From assembly GCA_964592755.1 (NCBI GenBank), contig CAZQFS010000094.1, positions 1 through 11,907 on the forward strand: a stretch of 11,907 nt of DNA, given 5' to 3'. Positions 7,204 through 11,907 of this stretch are shown in pieces. Below the pieces are notes generated by a model. The model did no database searches and was not told the DNA's origin. It worked only from the letters and a program-made list of their open reading frames with translations. Each line of letters opens with the position of its first letter. Positions within the stretch are counted from its first letter, which is position 1. Source of the stretch: CAZQFS01 sp964592755. GTDB taxonomy: Bacteria; Hydrothermota; Tepidihabitantia; Tepidihabitantales; Tepidihabitantaceae. The position numbers were made by a program, and so were the translations under genes.

Positions 7204-7270
7204 ATCCGCGTGAGTTACCGAGTCAACCAGCCCAGAACCTGCTCCGCCGTGCGGGTGTGCTGACACTCTG

Positions 7271-7402
7271 ATGAGCACCGACTACCACGCGCAGTACCGG
7301 GCGCACGAACTGACCCGCCGCCGCGCGGTTCGCGTCGAGTCACAACTCGCGCAGAAGGTCGGGATGAAGAAGCTGCTTGCGACAGGGAAGAGGGTGGCAT
7401 AG
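7271..7402 (+). pseudogene. Probable remnant of SNF2-type helicase N-terminus
   Basis: A 43-codon ORF from ATG 7271 to TAG 7400 begins with the segment DYHAQYRAHELTRR. This closely resembles, from memory, the N-terminal YHAKYxAHELTRR stretch of large DEAD/DEAH-box (SNF2/HepA-like) helicases found in restriction and defence loci. The similarity stops after about 17 residues, where the family normally continues towards a VDLNPHQ motif, and the rest has no family features. No ribosome binding site is obvious. I read it as the 5' scar of a deleted helicase gene left behind its promoter (7175-7203). It could instead be a short unrelated or leader peptide. Confidence 0.4.
7352..7402 (+). repeat. 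Imperfect direct repeat, copy 1
   Basis: This 51-base unit matches 7935-7985 at 39 positions (11 of the first 12 bases, 30 of the first 36). Each copy contains CAGAAGGTCGxG followed by an ATG-AAG-AAG open frame of exactly 12 codons ending in TAG. The two copies bracket the XRE regulator gene and its promoter. Confidence 0.5.
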
Positions 7403-7424
7403 CGTGTGGCGGGCGAACCCGTGC

Positions 7425-7452
7425 TTGACTCCGCTTCCTTATAAGGTAACAT
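7425..7452 (+). promoter_or_regulatory. Candidate promoter and palindromic operator
   Basis: TTGACT (7425-7430) is followed after 16 bases by TAACAT (7447-7452), four of six matches to a -10 box. Between them lies CCTTATAAGG (7437-7446), a perfect ten-base palindrome. A palindrome inside the promoter of a gene for a small XRE protein is typical of autorepression. The promoter call is weaker than that at 7175; the palindrome is certain. Confidence 0.4.
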
Positions 7453-7453
7453 G

Positions 7454-7555
7454 ATGCTGAGTCGTGAAGTACTACACACCGGCCCGCGTGAGTTGCCGGT
7501 GCACGTGGCCGGGGTCAAAGCCCTGCGCGAACGCTGGCTGAAGGAGTGCATATGA
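7454..7555 (+). CDS. Mini-ORF coupled to XRE regulator
   Basis: A 33-codon ORF (34 if the adjacent ATG at 7451 is used) has AAGGTAAC immediately upstream and ends in an ATGA overlap with the regulator start at 7552. The product is unfamiliar (it begins MLSREVLHTGPREL and ends RERWLKECI). A stop codon at 7442 in the same frame excludes a longer form. It may be a leader peptide that delivers ribosomes to the regulator or the tail of a lost toxin-like gene. If the promoter at 7425-7452 is right, its start codon would fall at or before the transcript start and it would not be translated. Confidence 0.3.
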   Translation: MLSREVLHTGPRELPVHVAGVKALRERWLKECI

Positions 7556-7950
7556 GCACAAGCAGTATCGAACGCTATCGAGAATGGGCACGGAAGGTCG
7601 AGAAAGACCCGCTGTTTGTTGCGGAACTGGCGAAACTCGAATTCGCCGACGACCTCGTGCGGCTGCTTGAGGTGCGGGGTCTCAAGCGAACCGACCTCGC
7701 CGAGAAGCTCGGTACCAACCGGGGATACATCACCCGGATACTCAACACCGAGTACAACCTGTCGGTGGAGACCATGGCCAGAATCGCCCTCGCCCTCGAT
7801 GCCCGCATCTCCATCCGTATGTTGCCCCGCGAAGAAGCCGAGCCGAGCCGCAGGTCCGCGCCGCGAAAACCCGCGCGCCGACGCGAAACCCGCCGTGACT
7901 TCATCGCCGCCGACCGCCCGGCCCGCAGACCGGCCAGAAGGTCGAGATGA
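7552..7950 (+). CDS. Small XRE-family regulator, antitoxin-like
   Basis: This 132-residue DNA-binding protein has a compact Cro/C1 helix-turn-helix at about 31-85, including LKRTDLAEKLGTNRGYITRIL and a following LSVETMARIALAL helix. The arrangement is like HigA-type antitoxins and other small autoregulators. The last 35 residues are dominated by Arg, Pro and Lys and probably give non-specific DNA or RNA contact. I start it at ATG 7552, where AAGGAG lies five bases upstream, rather than at GTG 7546, which overlaps that site. It overlaps the preceding mini-ORF by ATGA and is followed, through another ATGA mini-ORF, by the OLD nuclease gene. No toxin gene is next to it, so it most likely controls the nuclease-helicase operon, perhaps through the palindrome at 7437-7446. 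Confidence 0.9.
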   Translation: MSTSSIERYREWARKVEKDPLFVAELAKLEFADDLVRLLEVRGLKRTDLAEKLGTNRGYITRILNTEYNLSVETMARIALALDARISIRMLPREEAEPSRRSAPRKPARRRETRRDFIAADRPARRPARRSR

Positions 7951-7985
7951 AGAAGGTGTTTGAGATAAGGTGGAGGGCGCTGTAG
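7935..7985 (+). repeat. Imperfect direct repeat, copy 2, with 12-codon mini-ORF
   Basis: This partner of 7352-7402 contains a 12-codon ORF (7947-7985) whose ATG overlaps the regulator stop as ATGA and whose TAG touches the GTG start of the OLD nuclease. GGTGGAGGG (7969-7977), inside this copy, is the ribosome binding site for the nuclease and has no equally good counterpart in copy 1. The mini-ORF may pass ribosomes from regulator to nuclease. Confidence 0.5.
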
Positions 7986-9971
7986 GTGTATCTAGCGCGC
8001 GTCGAAGTGACCAACTTCCGCGTCTTCGCGGGCGCCCTCGGGAAGAACGGGACCGTCGAGAAGCCTGGACTGGCTCTTGACCTCCGTCCAGGATTGAATG
8101 TTCTGGTTGGTGAGAACGACTCGGGGAAGACCGCTCTTGTTGATGCAATCCGTGCCCTTCTGGGCATGACAAGCGATGAGTGGTACCCTCTTTCCCGCGA
8201 AGACTTCCACGTCTCTTCCAAGGGACCGGCGAGAGACCTGTGGATACAGGGCGAGTTCCGGGACCTTGCCAATGATGAGGGAGCGGCCCTGCTCGAGTGG
8301 CTCTGTCTGTCCGACGTCGACGGCAAGAAGCAGCCCGTGTTGCGGCTGACCATGCACGCGCACCGGTCTGAGCTCAGTGATCGGACGAGTCGGTGGGACA
8401 GGGAGATTGAAATTGAGGTGAAGGCGGGAGCCACGTTCGAAACCGGCAAGCGTATGGAAGGCAAGGCGCGGGAGTTGCTGCGTGCAACCTACCTGCGACC
8501 TCTCCGTGACGCTGACCGCGAGCTCTCTGCCGGTCGCGGCTCGCGTCTATCCCAGATTCTGGCCGCCCACCCAGACTTCAAGAAGGGCGCTCCGGGAGCA
8601 CCTCACCGTCTTGAGGAAATCGTGAAGAAGGCCGATTCGGACGTCCGCGACGTAGACCCGGTCAAGGCTGCCGTCAAGAACATCAACGAGGATTACCTTT
8701 CGCGAATGTCCATCCAGCAGAATCCACTCGAGGCGGACGTTCGCATGTCGCCCCTAGACATACGGCATATCCTGGAGAGAATGGAGCTTCTGCTTCGGCC
8801 ACCGAAGGGTATGCCCGACATGAGCGACCAGCGCTTCGACATCGAGCGCGGAATGGGATACACCAATCTGCTATTCATGGCTGCGGAGCTCCTGCTACTT
8901 GATAAGCGCACCACGCCGGCCATTCCTCTCGTCTTGATTGAGGAGCCGGAGGCGCACCTGCATCCTCAGTTGCAGGTCCGGCTGATGGAGTTTCTGGAGG
9001 AGCGCTGCTGCCCCGGCCAGGGTAGCAGCGACAAGCGGACGGAGCGTTGTCTACAGGCGATCGTGACGACGCACAGTCCGAATCTGGCCTCCGCTGCTGA
9101 TGTTGAGAGTCTCATTCTGTTTGAGCACGGGAGCGCGTTCCCGATGGGGCACAGCGCGACGGCGCTTGCAGAGGGCGACTACGCTCATCTCCGACGTTTC
9201 ATGGACACCACCAAGGCAAACCTTTTCTTTGCGACTGGCGTAATGCTGGTCGAGGGCACGTCGGAGCAGATCCTGATTCCTGAGTTGGCTAAGATGCTGG
9301 GACGCCCGTTCGCCAAGTTCGGGGTCAGCGTAGTCACCGTGGGACACAAGGGTCTGTTCCGATATTCCAGGATATTCCAGCGCCAGCAGGGAGAAGCCCC
9401 CGACATCCGCGTGGCGTGCGTGATGGACTCGGACATCGCTTCGGACTGGAAGGGCGTTGGCCCTGCCTGCGTCAGACCTGCGAAGACTACTGAGACGAAC
9501 GTAGTCGAAGCCAAGAAGGAGAAACTGAAGAAGAGGTACAACGGTGGTCCTGTCCTTGCATTTCCTTCCACGCGCTGGACGCTGGAGCACGACCTAGCCT
9601 TGGACGGCCTAGCACGAGAAGTCTACGCTGCGGTGCTGCTTGCTGGGGACAGTGAGAATGCCTCCGAGGTCGGAAAAGCCCAAGTGGAGCAGGCGTTGCT
9701 GAAAGCGGATGCGAAGCTTGGCGAGTGGCGGAAAGCCGGCCTTACTTCCGATAGGGCCGCATGTCAGGTCTACGAGTACCTGCTAGATTCCGACGTGTCC
9801 AAGACAGTCACGGCCGAACGTCTGGTGCAGATTCTCCGGCACGAGATGGCTGGCGCGCGACTCGATGCAAGTGGGCTGCGACAAAAGCTCCCGGCTTACC
9901 TGACTGCCGCCATCGACTACGTGACGCGGGCAGTTATGGGCGTCCCTAAGGCCGAAGCACCAACCACTTGA
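7986..9971 (+). CDS. OLD-family ATPase/Toprim nuclease, GajA-like
   Basis: This 661-residue protein combines an N-terminal ABC-type ATPase with a C-terminal Toprim nuclease. The ATPase part shows Walker A GENDSGKT (42-49), Walker B LIEEPEAHLHP (317-327) with catalytic E320, and the TTHSPNLAS histidine switch (H363). The Toprim part shows the VEGTSEQ metal-binding glutamate (E423), the DSD pair (D481, D483) and WTLEHDLA (E534), so it looks catalytically complete. The family cuts DNA; in Gabija, GajA nicks specific DNA and is released from inhibition when phage depletes nucleotides. Its length exceeds the usual GajA size of about 580. The GTG start at 7986 is supported by GGTGGAGGG eight bases upstream and by the MYLARVEVTNFR opening typical of the family. 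The UvrD helicase gene overlaps its end by four bases, the class 2 OLD arrangement. Confidence 0.93.
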   Translation: MYLARVEVTNFRVFAGALGKNGTVEKPGLALDLRPGLNVLVGENDSGKTALVDAIRALLGMTSDEWYPLSREDFHVSSKGPARDLWIQGEFRDLANDEGAALLEWLCLSDVDGKKQPVLRLTMHAHRSELSDRTSRWDREIEIEVKAGATFETGKRMEGKARELLRATYLRPLRDADRELSAGRGSRLSQILAAHPDFKKGAPGAPHRLEEIVKKADSDVRDVDPVKAAVKNINEDYLSRMSIQQNPLEADVRMSPLDIRHILERMELLLRPPKGMPDMSDQRFDIERGMGYTNLLFMAAELLLLDKRTTPAIPLVLIEEPEAHLHPQLQVRLMEFLEERCCPGQGSSDKRTERCLQAIVTTHSPNLASAADVESLILFEHGSAFPMGHSATALAEGDYAHLRRFMDTTKANLFFATGVMLVEGTSEQILIPELAKMLGRPFAKFGVSVVTVGHKGLFRYSRIFQRQQGEAPDIRVACVMDSDIASDWKGVGPACVRPAKTTETNVVEAKKEKLKKRYNGGPVLAFPSTRWTLEHDLALDGLAREVYAAVLLAGDSENASEVGKAQVEQALLKADAKLGEWRKAGLTSDRAACQVYEYLLDSDVSKTVTAERLVQILRHEMAGARLDASGLRQKLPAYLTAAIDYVTRAVMGVPKAEAPTT

Positions 9972-11907
9972 GCACGACTGCATCCGAAACACCTGCTCGA
10001 CTCGGCAGCTGCTCGGCCGAGAACTGGGATCTGACTCTGCGGGTCACAGCGGATGACATCCAGCACGTCCAGCGCCAGTTCGGGTCACCTTACGACTTCA
10101 GCACGCGTGAGCGCATAGCCTTCCTGCAATGCATGGAAACCCAAGACGTCGTAGCCTGCGCCGGGAGTGGGAAGACGACCCTGCTGGCCGCAAAGCTGGG
10201 TATACTTGCCAAGAAGTGGCCGTTCTCACACCGAGGAATCGCGGTTCTGTCACACACGAACGCAGCGCGGGAGGTAGTGGAAAGCAAACTTGCAGCGGCC
10301 GAGGCCCATAGTCTGACCAGCTATCCTCACTTCGTAGGCACCATTCAGAGTTTCGTGGACCAGTTCCTCGCCATGCCGGCCTGCATCGAGTACTTCGGAC
10401 ACCGCCCCTTGCCTGATGACGACCAGCTGTGCCGCAGACTTCAAGGAATCTACAGCCGACGTCAGGCTGAGTTTGGTGCTGCGGCGAACCACGTGCGCCG
10501 GCGCTGCAAGAAGGACCCGCTGTACACGGAGAGGTTCTTCCGCAAGCTACAATATCAATACAAGGACGGAGACCTGTGGCTGCCTATCGTATCGAGGTCG
10601 AATGGCGGACGGGCGTACTACAAGACCAGTTCTAACACATACCAGCAGTTCTGCGACATCAAGACCGAGGCAGTGCAAAGTGGTATATGGGGCTATCGTG
10701 ACATGTTCGCCCTGGCCACGAAGTATGTCGCTGATTGCCCGCGGGTCGCAGAACTACTGCGATGGCGATTCCCGCTCGTCTTCATTGATGAGATGCAGGA
10801 CACTTCGACTGCACAGTGGAGACTGCTGGATTCCCTGTTCGCGGGCGAAGTGGTCGTGCAACGGCTGGGCGACCCGAACCAGCAGATTCTGGCAGACGAT
10901 GATGACCTTGACGAAGATACGTCCGGAACAGCCTTTCCTCGTGACGGTCACCTGACCTTGCCTTACTCTCTCAGGTTGAGCTGCTCCATCGCGAAGCTCG
11001 CGCAGAGCGTAGCCGTCAAGAAGGCCGACCTCATCGGGTGCGGCAGCAGACGAGACGACCTTCCACATACGGTGTTTGTGTTCGACAAGTCCAGCATTTC
11101 GCGTGTGCTGGATGAGTATGCGCGACTGATACTTAGGTCATTCTCGGACGAAGTCCTGCGTGACCCGGACAACAGAGTCGCGGCCATCGGAGCGGTGCAG
11201 CGTCGCAGAAGCAACGACAGCGTACTCCCGTACTCGCTCTGCGACTACTGGGGCGGGTACGAACCCAAGACGGAGGGTCCAGCCGAGAGGCTGGCATGCC
11301 TTGGCGACTACGTACTGGCTGGCGAGGATGAGATGCTTGCCGATGGTGACTGTGAGCATGTGTTGCGCAGAACGATGGCAGGCGTCGCTGAACTCCTCCG
11401 CCGCAACGACACGACGCACCCGTCAACAGGAAGACGTTTCACACCTGCGTCCCTGACTGACTTCCTCCGAGAAACACAGGGGGTCGAGTTCGAGGAGATG
11501 AAGGAAGGTATGTACCGGCGCTGCCGAGCTGCAGGGCGCATTCCGAGCGTAGACGTGGGTAAGCTGAGCGACTGGGCGCGTCGCGCCCTGTCCTCACTGG
11601 CAAACGGCAACTGGAACTCAGCGGCACGGGCATTCCTCGAAGGAGAGCCCTCTTCGCGGGTCGGCCGCAAGGCATTGGCTGGTGCTTCCCCGAGAGCGCA
11701 GAACGTGTACGAGCTCACCGAAAATGGCAGACAGGTGTCAATCACGGTGGGTACGATTCACTCGGAGAAGGGCAAAACACATCTCGCTACGTTGCTGATG
11801 GAGACTCACTGCTTCGAGCATGACCTTCCCGCCGTCATGCCATGGGTTGTGGGCAGCCCCGCGCGTGCGCCGAAGGGCCATGCCGCGATGCACATCTGCC
11901 GAGCCCA
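9968..11907 (+). CDS. UvrD/Rep-type helicase, GajB-like, partial at window edge
   Basis: One frame stays open from TTG 9968 to the window end, giving 646 codons with the 3' end missing. Superfamily 1 motifs appear in order: Q-like region STRERIAFLQ, Walker A CAGSGKTT (64-71), Ia VLSHTNAA, Ib GTIQSF, Walker B FIDEMQD (D274-E275), III GDPNQQ (301-306) and V TIHSEKGKTH (596-605). Motif VI should lie just beyond the edge. TTG is the only usable start: an in-frame TAA at 9947 closes the frame upstream, and the next ATG (residue 57) would cut the Q region. Its TTGA overlap with the nuclease stop implies coupled translation. In Gabija the helicase GajB binds the GajA tetramer and is needed for defence. 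Known GajB is about 490 residues, so this one is much longer, with extra sequence between motifs III and V. Confidence 0.92.
   Translation, partial: MSTTASETPARLGSCSAENWDLTLRVTADDIQHVQRQFGSPYDFSTRERIAFLQCMETQDVVACAGSGKTTLLAAKLGILAKKWPFSHRGIAVLSHTNAAREVVESKLAAAEAHSLTSYPHFVGTIQSFVDQFLAMPACIEYFGHRPLPDDDQLCRRLQGIYSRRQAEFGAAANHVRRRCKKDPLYTERFFRKLQYQYKDGDLWLPIVSRSNGGRAYYKTSSNTYQQFCDIKTEAVQSGIWGYRDMFALATKYVADCPRVAELLRWRFPLVFIDEMQDTSTAQWRLLDSLFAGEVVVQRLGDPNQQILADDDDLDEDTSGTAFPRDGHLTLPYSLRLSCSIAKLAQSVAVKKADLIGCGSRRDDLPHTVFVFDKSSISRVLDEYARLILRSFSDEVLRDPDNRVAAIGAVQRRRSNDSVLPYSLCDYWGGYEPKTEGPAERLACLGDYVLAGEDEMLADGDCEHVLRRTMAGVAELLRRNDTTHPSTGRRFTPASLTDFLRETQGVEFEEMKEGMYRRCRAAGRIPSVDVGKLSDWARRALSSLANGNWNSAARAFLEGEPSSRVGRKALAGASPRAQNVYELTENGRQVSITVGTIHSEKGKTHLATLLMETHCFEHDLPAVMPWVVGSPARAPKGHAAMHICRA

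Larger units (their letters stand above)
6996..7551. other. Junction region before the defence operon
   Basis: This 556-base stretch has no intact recognisable gene. It holds terminator sequence, about 150 bases with nothing visible (7023-7174), a strong promoter, a 43-codon gene remnant, one copy of a direct repeat, a second promoter with a palindrome and a 34-codon mini-ORF. The mixture of orphan promoter and gene fragment is what gene loss or replacement at an accessory site would leave. Confidence 0.5.

Noticed and set aside
7552..7950. Type II toxin-antitoxin pair based on the HigA-like protein
   Set aside because: No toxin-sized partner is adjacent; the upstream ORF has only 33-34 codons with a stop just before it, and the downstream gene is a large nuclease.
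7947..7988. An N-terminal extension of the OLD nuclease through the in-frame 12-codon ORF by stop-codon read-through
   Set aside because: The family normally begins at the MYLxRVEVxNFR segment, and GGTGGAGGG is well placed for the GTG at 7986, so read-through is unnecessary.

Overview
This window comes from a GC-rich bacterial chromosome, judged by eye from strong G/C preference at third codon positions. The phylum cannot be fixed from the sequence. Bacterial signs include Shine-Dalgarno sequences, sigma-70-like and sigma-54-like promoters, a two-component pair and ATGA-type overlaps between genes. I see no rRNA, tRNA, CRISPR array or insertion sequence.

Left part (1-5400, all genes on the minus strand). 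Read in transcription order, a soluble GAF-type histidine kinase (5159-3423) overlaps by 11 bases a sigma-54-dependent response regulator of the NtrC/AtoC type (3433-2087). A 255-base gap follows. It holds a very good -24/-12 (sigma-54) promoter and, about 140-160 bases upstream of the predicted transcript start, two matching palindromes of the form GGGGA-N5-TCCCC. This promoter points into a small protein with two copies of a four-cysteine module (1831-1481), followed 79 bases later by a hexameric-type glutamate dehydrogenase (1401-82) and a strong hairpin. The simplest reading is a self-contained circuit: a signal sensed by the kinase activates the regulator, which binds the paired palindromes and switches on the cysteine protein and probably glutamate dehydrogenase.

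Middle part (5160-7400). An 819-base stretch holds the likely kinase promoter and leader, about 470 bases with nothing recognisable, and a short-leader promoter for a plus-strand XRE-type DNA-binding protein with a long unfamiliar C-terminal region (5979-6995). An intrinsic-terminator-like structure follows that gene. After it come a strong sigma-70 promoter and a 43-codon ORF that looks like the detached N-terminus of a SNF2-type helicase, so the site appears to have lost a gene.

Right part (7425-11907, plus strand). This looks like an anti-phage defence locus. A small XRE regulator (7552-7950) is followed by an OLD-family ATPase/Toprim nuclease (7986-9971) and a UvrD/Rep-type helicase (9968 to beyond the window edge). 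OLD nuclease plus UvrD helicase is the class 2 OLD, or Gabija (GajA-GajB), arrangement. The helicase starts with TTG in a TTGA overlap and runs off the window without a stop codon. Every joint in this operon is overlapping or abutting, including two mini-ORFs, so translation appears coupled from end to end. The promoter region carries a perfect 10-base palindrome that could be the operator of the XRE protein. An imperfect 51-base direct repeat flanks the regulator cassette, suggesting it was inserted or duplicated next to the nuclease genes.
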